Source: Citrobacter amalonaticus (GTDB taxonomy: Bacteria; Pseudomonadota; Gammaproteobacteria; Enterobacterales; Enterobacteriaceae). From it: a DNA stretch of 64,000 nucleotides. This document shows positions 50,542 through 59,870 of the stretch, one piece after another. The notes beneath the pieces were generated by a model. The model had not been told where the DNA came from. It saw only the letters and a list, made by a program, of their open reading frames with translations, and searched no databases. The position numbers and the translations under genes were made by a program. Positions within the stretch are counted from its first letter, which is position 1. The number at the start of each line of letters is the position of its first letter. The stretch covers positions 186,001-250,000 of the forward strand of contig NZ_JAGTXM010000005.1 of NCBI RefSeq assembly GCF_018252635.1. The letters are read 5' to 3'.

Positions 50542-51204
50542 TTACTGAATCGGACTTAACGTAATTTCGACACGACGGTTCTGGGCCTTCCCTTCCGCCG
50601 TGCTGTTGCTGGCGATTGGATTTGCCGGACCCATGCCGCTGGTGCGGATGCGGTTGGCGGCAACGCCCTGGGCGATCAGGGTGCTGGCTACGCTGTCCGC
50701 ACGCTGCTGTGACAGACGCATATTCAGCTCCTGACCGCCGGTGCTGTCGGTATAACCGATCACATTGACGGCGGTTTTTTCGTATTCCTTCAGTACCATT
50801 GCCACGCCGGTCAGCGTGTTTGCGCCTGCCGGTTTCAGCGTGGCGCTGCTGCTGTCAAAGGTGACGTTGTTTGGCATGTTCAGAATGATGTTATCGCCAC
50901 TTCGCGTCACGCTTACGCCGGTTCCCTGCATTTTGTCGCGCAGTTTTGCTTCCTGCACATCCATGTAATAACCGACGCCGCCGCCGAGCGCTGCACCTGC
51001 CGCAGCGCCAATCAGTGCGCCTTTACCGCGATCTTTCTTCGAAGACGAGAGGGCGCCGATACCCGCGCCAACCAGCGATCCAATACCGGCACCAATGCCG
51101 GATTTACCCGCTTCGCGTTCGCCGGTGTACGGGTTGGTTGTGCAGCCAGAAACCGCCAGGGCGCCGCTCACAATAGCGGCAATGACTAAAACACGTTTCT
51201 TCAT
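50542..51204 (-). CDS. yiaD: OmpA-like lipoprotein YiaD
   Basis: This 220-residue outer-membrane lipoprotein has a lipobox VSGC (Cys near residue 21), then a Gly-rich region (IGAGIGSLVGAGIGAL, AAAGAALGGGVGYYMD) and a C-terminal OmpA domain that binds peptidoglycan, with VNVIGYTDSTGGQELNMRLS and NRRVEITL. In E. coli multicopy yiaD suppresses a temperature-sensitive bamB degP double mutant. It is transcribed alone. Confidence 0.94.
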   Translation of the reverse strand: MKKRVLVIAAIVSGALAVSGCTTNPYTGEREAGKSGIGAGIGSLVGAGIGALSSSKKDRGKGALIGAAAGAALGGGVGYYMDVQEAKLRDKMQGTGVSVTRSGDNIILNMPNNVTFDSSSATLKPAGANTLTGVAMVLKEYEKTAVNVIGYTDSTGGQELNMRLSQQRADSVASTLIAQGVAANRIRTSGMGPANPIASNSTAEGKAQNRRVEITLSPIQ

Positions 51205-51358
51205 CTTAATTCCTTAATGACATTCTTATTTTTTGCCACAGCGACCGTGGCGGTTGATTATGACGTGTGAAGATGAAGAAAATTCCAGGGATCTCTCTGA
51301 AATTTGTAAGTAACATTAAACCCCGTAATACCTCATCTCATCTACAGGAGCGCCTGGC

Positions 51359-53683
51359 TTGACGACGCACAATTCGGTGTTAACCGCCGCCCATTGGGGG
51401 CCCATACTTGTCGAAACGGACGGAAAAAAGGTGCTCTCCTCCCGGGGCGCGCTGCCCACTTCGCATCCCAATTCGCTGCAAAGCGCGGTTCGCGATCAGG
51501 TGCACAGTAAAACCCGGGTGCGTTATCCCATGGTGCGTAAAGGGTTCCTCGCTTCGCCAGCGCAGCCGCAGGGCGTGCGCGGACAGGATGAGTTTGTGCG
51601 TGTGAGCTGGGAGGATGCGCTGGCGCTAATTCATGCGCAGCATAAGCGGATCCGCGATACGTACGGTCCATCCTCAATTTTTGCGGGTTCTTATGGCTGG
51701 CGTTCCAATGGTGTTCTGCACAAGTCGGCGACGCTATTACAACGCTATATGGCGCTGGCGGGAGGATATACCGGGCATCTGGGCGACTATTCTACCGGCG
51801 CGGCGCAAGCCATCATGCCGTACGTAGTGGGCGGTAGTGAGGTTTATCAGCAGCAGACCAGTTGGCCGTTGATTCTGGAACACAGCGATGTGGTGGTGCT
51901 GTGGAGTGCCAACCCACTCAATACATTGAAGATCGCCTGGAACGCGTCGGATGAACAGGGGATCCCTTACTTTGATGCGCTGCGAAAGAGCGGAAAACGG
52001 CTGATCTGTATCGATCCCATGCGATCGGAAACCGTTGATTTCTTTGGCGATAAGATGGAATGGATTGCGCCGCATATGGGTACCGATGTGGCGCTGATGC
52101 TCGGTATTGCGCATACGCTGGTGGAAAATGGCTGGCATGACGAGGCGTTTCTTGCCCGCTGTACGACAGGTTATGAGGTCTTTGCCGACTATCTGCTGGG
52201 CGTGAGTGACGGTATTGGGAAAACCGCGGAATGGGCGGCTGATATTTGCGGCGTTTCGGCGGCGAAAATCCGTGAGCTGGCGGAATTGTTCCATAAAAAT
52301 ACCACGATGCTGATGGCGGGCTGGGGCATGCAGCGCCAGCAGTTTGGCGAACAAAAGCACTGGATGATTGTCACTCTGGCCGCCATGCTGGGGCAGCCTG
52401 GCACGCCGGGTGGCGGTTTTGGTCTTTCCTATCATTTTGCCAATGGGGGTAATCCGACCCGCCGTTCTGCGGTGCTGGCGTCAATGCAAGGTAGTCTGCA
52501 AGGCGGTACCGATGCGGTGGAGAAAATCCCGGTGGCGCGCATTGTTGAAGCGCTGGAAAACCCCGGCGCGGCGTATCAGCACAACGGGATGAACCGCCAT
52601 TTCCCGGATATTCGCTTCATCTGGTGGGCGGGAGGGGCGAATTTTACTCATCATCAGGACACAAACCGACTGATTCGCGCCTGGCAAAAACCGGAGCTGG
52701 TGATCATCTCAGAATGCTTCTGGACCGCCGCCGCGAAGCACGCGGATATTGTGTTGCCAGCGACCACCTCCTTTGAGCGTAATGATCTCACCATGACCGG
52801 GGATTACAGCAACCAGCATCTGGTACCGATGAAACAGGTTGTGCCGCCGCAGGGTGAAGCGCGCAATGATTTTGACGTCTTTGCCGAACTGAGCGAGCGC
52901 TGGGAAGCGGGTGGCTATCAACGCTTTACCGAAGGGAAGAGCGAACTGGAATGGCTGGAAACGTTCTACGCCATTGCCGGACAGCGCGGGGCCAGCCAGC
53001 AGGTGACGTTGCCGCCGTTTGCCGAATTCTGGGCTGCTAATCAACTGATTGAAATGCCAGATAATCCGGCCAATGCGCAGTTCATCCGTTTTGCGGATTT
53101 TCGTCGGGACCCGAACGCGTATCCGCTCAAAACCGACAGCGGCAAAATCGAGATTTACTCGCAGCGGATTGCCGGTTACGGCTATGCGGATTGCCCTGGG
53201 CATCCGATGTGGCTGGAGCCGGATGAGTGGCATGGCAATGCTGAACCGGGGCAGTTACAGATCGTATCGGCGCATCCGGCGCATCGTCTGCACAGCCAGC
53301 TTAACTACAGTCATCTGCGCGAACGGTATGCGGTGGCGGACCGCGAACCGGTGACGATTCATCCGCAGGACGCGCAGGCGCGCGGCATCCATGAGGGCGA
53401 TGTGGTACGCATCTGGAATCACCGTGGTCAGATCCTTGCAGGCGCCGTCGTCACCGACGGTATTAAACCCGGCGTGATCTGCATTCATGAAGGAGCCTGG
53501 CCGGATCTCGACCCTGCCGCCGGGGGTATCTGTAAAAACGGCGCGGTGAATGTGCTAACCAAAGATCTGCCCAGTTCGCGACTGGGGAATGGCTGCGCGG
53601 GTAATACCGCGCTGGCGTGGCTGGAGAAGTACAGTGGACCAGCACTCACGCTGACCGCCTTTAATCCGCCCGCCACCCCATAA
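51359..53683 (+). CDS. bisC: biotin sulfoxide reductase BisC (TTG start)
   Basis: This cytosolic molybdopterin-guanine-dinucleotide enzyme reduces biotin sulfoxide (and methionine sulfoxide) to the free form. The 774-residue chain belongs to the DMSO/TMAO-reductase family, with the conserved [13 protein letters not shown] segment holding the Mo-ligand Ser, [14 protein letters not shown] and [15 protein letters not shown]. No ATG fits; a TTG at 51359, eight bases after AGGAG, gives a product matching E. coli BisC except for a shorter, different N-terminus. There is no Tat signal, as expected. Confidence 0.93.
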   Translation: MTTHNSVLTAAHWGPILVETDGKKVLSSRGALPTSHPNSLQSAVRDQVHSKTRVRYPMVRKGFLASPAQPQGVRGQDEFVRVSWEDALALIHAQHKRIRDTYGPSSIFAGSYGWRSNGVLHKSATLLQRYMALAGGYTGHLGDYSTGAAQAIMPYVVGGSEVYQQQTSWPLILEHSDVVVLWSANPLNTLKIAWNASDEQGIPYFDALRKSGKRLICIDPMRSETVDFFGDKMEWIAPHMGTDVALMLGIAHTLVENGWHDEAFLARCTTGYEVFADYLLGVSDGIGKTAEWAADICGVSAAKIRELAELFHKNTTMLMAGWGMQRQQFGEQKHWMIVTLAAMLGQPGTPGGGFGLSYHFANGGNPTRRSAVLASMQGSLQGGTDAVEKIPVARIVEALENPGAAYQHNGMNRHFPDIRFIWWAGGANFTHHQDTNRLIRAWQKPELVIISECFWTAAAKHADIVLPATTSFERNDLTMTGDYSNQHLVPMKQVVPPQGEARNDFDVFAELSERWEAGGYQRFTEGKSELEWLETFYAIAGQRGASQQVTLPPFAEFWAANQLIEMPDNPANAQFIRFADFRRDPNAYPLKTDSGKIEIYSQRIAGYGYADCPGHPMWLEPDEWHGNAEPGQLQIVSAHPAHRLHSQLNYSHLRERYAVADREPVTIHPQDAQARGIHEGDVVRIWNHRGQILAGAVVTDGIKPGVICIHEGAWPDLDPAAGGICKNGAVNVLTKDLPSSRLGNGCAGNTALAWLEKYSGPALTLTAFNPPATP

Positions 53684-54092
53684 TCCAGGTGGGATGCTGG
53701 GTATCTTCCTGCCATGCGCTGTCTTCGATACGAAAACCCAGCGCATGGTAGAAATTCACCGCGTTCTGGTTTTTTTGATACACCTCAAGACTCAGCACAT
53801 CAAAACGCTGTTGAACATGCTGTACCAGCGCTTTACCAATTCCGCTGCGTAATGTATCCGGGGCGACAAACAGCGCCCCTAAAAAACGCCCTTCCATGAC
53901 GCTGGCAAACCCTTTAAGGGCCCCTTCTTCCTCCCAAACCCAGGTTCTGGCGGCGGGCAGGTAAACATCACGTACCACCGCTTCGCTCTCATGCCAGTAG
54001 CGTTCTGGGATAAAAGGGTGTGCATAGATGGTGCTTTCCAGCCATAGCTCCAGCAGTGGCGTCATGTCAGCACTATGAAACTCGCGAATCAT
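53661..54092 (-). CDS. yiaC: GNAT acetyltransferase YiaC
   Basis: This 143-residue GCN5-related N-acetyltransferase is reported in E. coli as a protein lysine acetyltransferase. The acetyl-CoA motif A is [37 protein letters not shown] is motif B. The ATG at 54092 follows AGGAGATAAAG and overlaps the tag end by 20 bases; an open frame extends 30 codons upstream inside tag. The last bases overlap the end of convergent bisC by 23. Confidence 0.93.
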   Translation of the reverse strand: MIREFHSADMTPLLELWLESTIYAHPFIPERYWHESEAVVRDVYLPAARTWVWEEEGALKGFASVMEGRFLGALFVAPDTLRSGIGKALVQHVQQRFDVLSLEVYQKNQNAVNFYHALGFRIEDSAWQEDTQHPTWIMGWRAD

Positions 54093-54651
54093 CTTTATCT
54101 CCTGGATGGCAGAAACAGCCGGTGATGTGGTCATTGACCAGTCCGCAGGCCTGCATGAAGGAGTAGCAAATGGTGGTGCCAACGAACTTGAATCCCCGTT
54201 TTTTTAACGCTTTAGACAGGGCGTCAGAGGCGGGGGTGGAGGTCGGGATTTCGCCCAACGTGGCGGCACGGGTGATTTGGGGCTGATTATCCACGAATGA
54301 CCAGACAAAGTCGGCAAACGGTTCGCCATTTTGCTCCATCGCCAACCAGGCGCGGGCATTACCGATGATGGCCTGAATTTTCCCCCGATGACGAATGATC
54401 CCGGCATCGAGTAGTAATCTTTCCACATCGTGTTCCTGCATGGCTGCCACGCGGACGGGATCGAAATGGTGGAAATTCGTGCGATAATTTTCGCGTTTTT
54501 TGAGGACGGTGATCCACGAAAGACCGGCCTGCTGGCCTTCCAGGCAGATCATTTCAAACAGTTTTTTACCGTCGTGCTCAGGGACGCCCCATTCGTTATC
54601 ATGGTAGGCAATATAAAGGGGGTCCTGACTGACCCAACCGCAACGTTCCAT
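54073..54651 (-). CDS. tag: 3-methyladenine DNA glycosylase I
   Basis: This 192-residue base-excision-repair enzyme removes 3-methyladenine from DNA. It is the constitutive Tag family: MERCGWVSQDPLYIAYHDNEWG with Cys4 and His17 as zinc ligands, GQQAGLSWITVLKKRENYR, and the C-terminal HITGCFCHPGDK with the other ligands. It is five residues longer at the C-terminus (DDSRVS) than K-12 Tag, with the stop inside yiaC. The ATG at 54651 was chosen because family members start there. Confidence 0.95.
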   Translation of the reverse strand: MERCGWVSQDPLYIAYHDNEWGVPEHDGKKLFEMICLEGQQAGLSWITVLKKRENYRTNFHHFDPVRVAAMQEHDVERLLLDAGIIRHRGKIQAIIGNARAWLAMEQNGEPFADFVWSFVDNQPQITRAATLGEIPTSTPASDALSKALKKRGFKFVGTTICYSFMQACGLVNDHITGCFCHPGDKDDSRVS

Positions 54652-54807
54652 ACTTTCCCTCGCTCTTTGACTTGCCATAAAAATATCGTTCCGGGAGCCT
54701 TGACGCTCCCGCGAAAAAGACAATATTTAATACAGGGCTTTCGCCTGTCATCCTTATTACAATGACAATAATATCGCCGATTTCGGCTCTCTTCTGGAGT
54801 CGCATTG

Positions 54808-55509
54808 ATGATGATAAAAAAATGCAGTGGTCGCCGGGAAATTATTCTCCTGGCGAGCGTCGCGGCCTGTTCGCTTTACATCAACACAGCCCACGCCTGG
54901 CAGCAAGAATATATCGTTGATAACACGCCTGGATATACGACTGAACGCTATACATGGGACAGCGATCACCAACCGCGCTATGACGACATTCTGGCTGAAC
55001 GTATCCGGACGACACAAAGCGTGCCGGGTCTGGCGGTGAATCTTGAGCAAGTTTCACCGATGGAGGCCACCAGCGGCATGAGTATGGGCTGGAATTTTCC
55101 CGTCTCTGGCGACGTCACGACCGGACCGGTGGCGGCATTACATTACGATGGCACCACGCCTGCCATTTATAACGAATTTGGCGATAGCGTGGTCAGCCAG
55201 TCGCCCGACCCGTTATGGCATGCCAGCGTTAGCACGCTGGGCTGGCGGGTGAATTCGCAATTTGGCGATCTGCGCCCATGGGCGCAAATCAGTTATAACC
55301 AGCAGTTTGGGCAAAATATCTGGAAGGCGCAGTCGGGACTTAGTCGAATGACGGCAACTACTCAGGACAGTAACTGGCTGGACGTGACGGTAGGCGCAGA
55401 TATGTTACTTAATCAGCACATGGCGGCCTATGCCGCGCTCTCGCAGGCGGAAAACACCACTAATAATACTGACTACCTCTACACAATGGGGGTAAGCGCC
55501 CGATTTTAA
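54808..55509 (+). CDS. yhjY: autotransporter-domain-like outer-membrane protein YhjY
   Basis: This 233-residue protein has a signal peptide (cleavage near residue 31, before WQQEYIVDN) and a beta-barrel-like chain ending in SARF, an outer-membrane C-terminal signal. It resembles the autotransporter beta-domain of GDSL-lipase autotransporters without the lipase passenger. The start is ATG 54808, eight bases after GGAG, with another ATG directly after it. The homologue is E. coli YhjY; the function is unknown. Confidence 0.88.
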   Translation: MMIKKCSGRREIILLASVAACSLYINTAHAWQQEYIVDNTPGYTTERYTWDSDHQPRYDDILAERIRTTQSVPGLAVNLEQVSPMEATSGMSMGWNFPVSGDVTTGPVAALHYDGTTPAIYNEFGDSVVSQSPDPLWHASVSTLGWRVNSQFGDLRPWAQISYNQQFGQNIWKAQSGLSRMTATTQDSNWLDVTVGADMLLNQHMAAYAALSQAENTTNNTDYLYTMGVSARF

Positions 55510-55626
55510 CCAGCGATTTACAATTTAAACTCAGTGATAACAGTATCTGTGGCGATAGTATGCACTAACTGATGTGGCAAAAATTGAGTCGGTGAAAATT
55601 TGTCGCGTCGTTCATTCCGTATTCCA

Positions 55627-55657
55627 GGCATTTCATTCCGTTCTGATAGCACTTCAT
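55627..55657 (+). promoter_or_regulatory. YpdB-type direct repeat upstream of yhjX
   Basis: GGCATTTCAT (55627-55636) and AGCACTTCAT (55648-55657) are separated by exactly 11 bp. This matches the motif pair described for the response regulator YpdB, which activates yhjX when pyruvate is sensed by YpdA in E. coli. It lies 83 bases before the yhjX start. Confidence 0.8.
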
Positions 55658-55739
55658 GCCGTTTTCTCCCCGCATAAAATGCATTTCGTTATGGTTGTCG
55701 ACAGTGAATTTCCCCTTTTGCTTATGCAGGAAGACAGCC

Positions 55740-56942
55740 ATGAAAACCGCATCGTATCAGCGCACCCGTTGGTTGACCCTAATCGGTACCATCATTACGC
55801 AATTCGCCTTAGGTTCTGTGTATACCTGGAGCCTGTTTAACGGCGTGCTTTCCGAGAAACTGGGCGAGCCCGTCAGCCAGGTGGCTTTTTCCTTCGGCCT
55901 GTTGAGCTTAGGTCTTGCGATCTCCTCCTCGGTCGCCGGGAAACTGCAGGAACGTTTTGGCGTGAAACGCGTCACCATGGCGTCCGGCATTCTGCTCGGG
56001 CTGGGCTTTTTCCTGACCGCTCATTCCAGTAATCTGACGATGCTATGGCTGAGCGCGGGCGTGCTGGTGGGGCTGGCCGATGGTGCGGGTTATCTGTTAA
56101 CGCTGTCCAACTGCGTGAAATGGTTCCCGGAGCGTAAAGGGCTGATCTCTGCCTTTGCCATTGGCTCTTATGGTCTGGGAAGCCTGGGTTTCAAATTCAT
56201 CGACAGCCATCTTCTGGCGACCGTCGGTCTGGAAAACACCTTTGTGATTTGGGGCGCGATTGTGCTGGTGATGATCGTCTTCGGCTCTACGCTGATGAAA
56301 GATGCGCCGAACCAGGACGTTAAAACGCAAAATGGCGTAGTAGAAAATGACTACACTTTGGCGCAATCCATGCGTAAACCGCAGTACTGGATGCTGGCGG
56401 TGATGTTCCTGACGGCGTGCATGAGCGGGCTGTATGTGATTGGCGTGGCGAAAGATATCGCTCAGGGGCTGGCGCATATGGACGTGGCGTCGGCAGCTAA
56501 TGCAGTGACGGTGATTTCAATTGCTAACCTGTCGGGTCGTCTGGTGCTGGGGATCCTTTCAGATAAAATTGCCCGTATCCGTGTGATCACCATTGGTCAG
56601 GTGGTGTCGTTAGTGGGGATGGCCGCACTGCTGTTTGCGCCGCTGAATGCGCTGACTTTCTTTGCTGCCATTGCCTGTATCGCCTTTAACTTTGGCGGGA
56701 CTATCACCGTCTTTCCGTCACTGGTCAGCGAGTTCTTCGGTCTGAACAACCTGGCGAAAAACTACGGGGTGATTTACCTCGGCTTCGGGATTGGCAGCAT
56801 CTGCGGTTCGATTATCGCGTCGCTGTTCGGTGGGTTCTACGTGACCTTCTGCGTCATTTTCGCTCTGCTGATTCTCTCGCTGGCGCTCTCCACTACCATT
56901 CGTCAGCCAACACGCGAGGTGCTGGAAATAGCACACGCCTGA
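55740..56942 (+). CDS. yhjX: YhjX MFS transporter
   Basis: This 400-residue permease is of the oxalate/formate antiporter type (OFA family), with twelve hydrophobic segments; conserved are TQFALGSVYTWSLFNG and NCVKWFPERKGLISAFAIG. In E. coli it is the pyruvate-induced target of YpdAB, but its transported substrate is unsettled. The ATG at 55740 follows AGGAAG and gives MKTASYQRTRW; the frame opens 28 codons upstream, across the YpdB site, which rules that out. It ends before a terminator. Confidence 0.94.
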   Translation: MKTASYQRTRWLTLIGTIITQFALGSVYTWSLFNGVLSEKLGEPVSQVAFSFGLLSLGLAISSSVAGKLQERFGVKRVTMASGILLGLGFFLTAHSSNLTMLWLSAGVLVGLADGAGYLLTLSNCVKWFPERKGLISAFAIGSYGLGSLGFKFIDSHLLATVGLENTFVIWGAIVLVMIVFGSTLMKDAPNQDVKTQNGVVENDYTLAQSMRKPQYWMLAVMFLTACMSGLYVIGVAKDIAQGLAHMDVASAANAVTVISIANLSGRLVLGILSDKIARIRVITIGQVVSLVGMAALLFAPLNALTFFAAIACIAFNFGGTITVFPSLVSEFFGLNNLAKNYGVIYLGFGIGSICGSIIASLFGGFYVTFCVIFALLILSLALSTTIRQPTREVLEIAHA

Positions 56943-56963
56943 TAGCTGAAAAGAGTTTATCCA

Positions 56964-56990
56964 GGCCAGCTGACGTGCTGGCCTTTTTTA
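56964..56990 (+). terminator. intrinsic terminator after yhjX
   Basis: GGCCAGC (56964-56970) pairs with GCTGGCC (56977-56983) around six bases, then TTTTTTA. Confidence 0.9.
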
Positions 56991-57204
56991 TTATGTTTGC
57001 TGTGAATAACTCGCTTTCAAACTTGATTTTTTGTAAATATCTCTTTCGATCACATTCTCTGTTGCCACTTTCTTTGCTGCTTGTGGTCTACTTAGCCGCG
57101 CGTGTCGATTTTTCTATTTGACTACCTTCGCAATTTCACCTGCCCGGCGGATGTCGCCGTTGCGCAGGCGGTGTTAATCCCCTCGATTTCCAGGGCTTGC
57201 TTGC

Positions 57205-58896
57205 ATGAGATACATTACGTCGATGTCGCAGCAAAAGCTGAGTTTTTTGCTCGCGATCTATATCGGTCTGTTTATGAATGGCGCGGTTTACCTCCGTCGG
57301 TTTGACGGTTACGCGCAAGATTTTACCTTCTGGAATGGAATCTCCGCGGTTGTTGAACTGGCTGGCACCGTGCTGGCAACGTTCTTCTTTTTACGACTCC
57401 TGTCTCTGATGGGCAGGACGGTATGGCGTATTCTGGCTTCGCTGCTGGTACTGATATCAGCGGGCGCAAGTTATTACATGACCTTTATGAACGTGATGAT
57501 CGGTTACGGTATCGTCGCCTCGGTTATGACCACGGATATCGATCTTTCCAAAGAGGTAGTCGGCTGGACGTTTGTCCTCTGGCTGGTGGCAGTGAGTCTT
57601 CTCCCGCTGATCTTTATCTGGTTTAACCGCTCGACGGATACCCTCTGGCGTCAACTCTGCACGCCAAAAGTGCGCTGGCGCAGCGCGCTGATTGTACTGA
57701 TGGCGGGACTGATGGTCTGGGGGCCCATTCGTCTTCTGGAGATGCATCAGAAGCGTGCCGATCGTATTGCCGGCGTGGATATGCCGAGCTACGGCGGCGT
57801 ACTGGCGAATTCCTATCTGCCGTCAAACTGGCTGTCTGCACTGGGCCTGTATGCCTGGGCGCAGGTAGATGAATCATCGGATAACAAATCGCTCATCAAC
57901 CCGGCGAAGAAATTTACCTATACCCCAACACAGAACCTGGATGACACCTACGTGATTTTCATTATCGGTGAAACCACGCGCTGGGATCATATGGGGATGT
58001 TGGGCTATGCACGCGACACCACGCCGAAGCTTGCCAAAGAGAAGAACCTGGTGATGTATCGAGGTTATTCCTGCGATACCGCGACGAAACTGTCGCTGCG
58101 CTGCATGTTCGTTCGTCAGGGCGGGGCCGAAGACAACCCGCAGCGTACGCTGAAAGAGCAAAACGTCTTTGCGGTGCTCAAGCAATTAGGCTTTAGTTCC
58201 GATCTCTACGCAATGCAGAGTGAGATGTGGTTTTACAGCAACACAATGGCTGACAACATTGCCTATCGCGAACAGATTGCCGCTGAGCCGCGTAACCGGG
58301 GTAAAGCCGTGGATGACATGCTGCTGGTGAATGAGATTGATCGTTCGCTGCAGGAAAACCCGCAGGGTAAACACCTGATAGTGCTGCACACCAAAGGCTC
58401 TCACTACAACTACACCCAGCGTTATCCGCGCGAGTTCGCCCAGTGGAAGCCGGAATGCTACGCTATCGATCGTAAATGCCCGAAAGATCTGATGATTAAT
58501 TCATACGATAACTCGATTACCTACGTCGATCATTTTATCGACACGGTGATTGATCAGGTACGCGATAAGAAAGCGATTGTGTTCTACGCAGCCGACCACG
58601 GTGAGTCGATCAACGAGCGCGAGCACCTGCACGGTACGCCGCGTAAAATGGCGCCACCGGAGCAGTTCCGCGTGCCGATGATGGTGTGGATGTCGGATAA
58701 ATACCTGGAGAACCCGGCCAACGCCCAGGCGTTCGCGCACCTGAAGAAGGAAGCGGAAATGAAAGTGCCGCGCCGTCATGTAGAGTTATACGATACCATC
58801 ATGGGTTGTCTCGGTTATACCTCGCCGAATGGCGGAATTAATGAGAACAACAACTGGTGTCATCTCCCTGACGGACAGAAAAGCGTCGCGCAGTAA
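57205..58896 (+). CDS. eptB: phosphoethanolamine transferase EptB (Kdo of LPS)
   Basis: EptB adds phosphoethanolamine to the outer Kdo of lipopolysaccharide in the periplasm. The 563-residue chain, equal in length to E. coli EptB, has five membrane helices within the first 180 residues and a C-terminal sulfatase-type catalytic domain with [11 protein letters not shown] (nucleophile Thr), [21 protein letters not shown] and HLHGTPR. In E. coli its mRNA is a target of the sRNAs MgrR and ArcZ. The ATG at 57205 gives [14 protein letters not shown]. Confidence 0.96.
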   Translation: MRYITSMSQQKLSFLLAIYIGLFMNGAVYLRRFDGYAQDFTFWNGISAVVELAGTVLATFFFLRLLSLMGRTVWRILASLLVLISAGASYYMTFMNVMIGYGIVASVMTTDIDLSKEVVGWTFVLWLVAVSLLPLIFIWFNRSTDTLWRQLCTPKVRWRSALIVLMAGLMVWGPIRLLEMHQKRADRIAGVDMPSYGGVLANSYLPSNWLSALGLYAWAQVDESSDNKSLINPAKKFTYTPTQNLDDTYVIFIIGETTRWDHMGMLGYARDTTPKLAKEKNLVMYRGYSCDTATKLSLRCMFVRQGGAEDNPQRTLKEQNVFAVLKQLGFSSDLYAMQSEMWFYSNTMADNIAYREQIAAEPRNRGKAVDDMLLVNEIDRSLQENPQGKHLIVLHTKGSHYNYTQRYPREFAQWKPECYAIDRKCPKDLMINSYDNSITYVDHFIDTVIDQVRDKKAIVFYAADHGESINEREHLHGTPRKMAPPEQFRVPMMVWMSDKYLENPANAQAFAHLKKEAEMKVPRRHVELYDTIMGCLGYTSPNGGINENNNWCHLPDGQKSVAQ

Positions 58897-58987
58897 GCGG
58901 GCTGACGACTTTCTCGCCGATCAAAGGGCATTTTGATACTAAGGGATTGACGGGGGCGCACCTGCGCAGTAAGATGCGCCCCGCATT

Positions 58988-59064
<77 letters not shown>

Positions 59065-59070
59065 AATTCA

Positions 59071-59099
59071 AAACCCTGCTCAACGAGCAGGGTTTTTTT
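59071..59099 (+). terminator. intrinsic terminator after proK
   Basis: AAACCCTGCT (59071-59080) pairs exactly with AGCAGGGTTT (59086-59095), followed by TTTT. Confidence 0.93.
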
Positions 59100-59105
59100 G
59101 CATTT

Positions 59106-59287
59106 GTAGGCCTGATAAGCGAAGCGTCATCAGGCATTCGGTGCACACTGCCGGATGGCGGCATGCGCCTTATCCGGCCTACGAAATCGTATCCTTAGCA
59201 TTGGTAGGCCTGATAAGCGAAGTGTCATCAGGCATTCGGTGCACACTGCCGGATGGCGGCATGCGCCTTATCCGGCCTACGAAATCG
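59106..59287. repeat. BIME: two 84-bp REP units in tandem
   Basis: An 84-bp unit at 59106-59189 is repeated at 59204-59287 with a single difference (GAAGCGTC against GAAGTGTC) and a 14-bp spacer. Each contains two oppositely oriented REP hairpins (GTAGGCCTGATAAGCG ... CGCCTTATCCGGCCTAC). This is a bacterial interspersed mosaic element between proK and dppA. Confidence 0.93.
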
Positions 59288-59870
59288 CATCATCAGGCAA
59301 ATATCCATTCCTACGGAACACCAACAAAAAGTGCGCATCACTTCTCACTATTTGTTAACGGTTTTGTGACATATTCCATTGTCTTTTTTTATCTATGCAT
59401 GAATCTTTTTTTGCGTTACTTATGGCTGGCGTTAGCATTTTCCGCTGTGCGTTTTAACGTTCGTGGGATTTATCGCTCAGATATGCAGCATTTCGTCAGA
59501 AATTTTTCCTATTCTGCACGATTGTTAATCACTAAATGTTGCGAAATATTAAGGTGTTTATTCTGGTGTTCTGGGCGTAGCATAAATTTCTCTGCTGAAA
59601 ATACCCGCCTGAAGTTTTTTTAATCTTTGTTTGCTAATTCTCACCGTTGTTGTAAATCATGGTTACCTGTATTGACGTTTTCACATTCTGTTGACAGATT
59701 GTAGGGCATGAGGGGCATTTCATGGAGAATCCGCGCTGCTACTCAGTCGTTTATGTGAACGGAATCCCCACCTCTTAACGCCGACCCAGCCGGTTAAAAA
59801 ACAAAAAAGGCCAGGCGGTGCAAACCCACTGCAAAGGGTAAAACAACAACATCACATTTGGAGCAGAAGA
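59288..59870 (+). promoter_or_regulatory. dppA promoter and long leader
   Basis: This AT-rich spacer has no supported gene. TTGACG (59672-59677) and CAGATT (59695-59700) with a 17-bp spacer would start transcription about 165 bases before dppA, as I recall for E. coli. The CA-rich stretch near the ribosome site (ACAACAACATCAC, from about 59842) is the kind of site GcvB sRNA binds on dppA mRNA. A lone GGCATTTCAT is at 59714-59723. Confidence 0.65.

Noticed and set aside
59106-59287. Direct repeats considered as a CRISPR fragment
   Set aside because: Two 84-bp units with a 14-bp spacer and internal REP palindromes fit a BIME, not 28-37-bp repeats with unique spacers of similar size; no cas genes are present.
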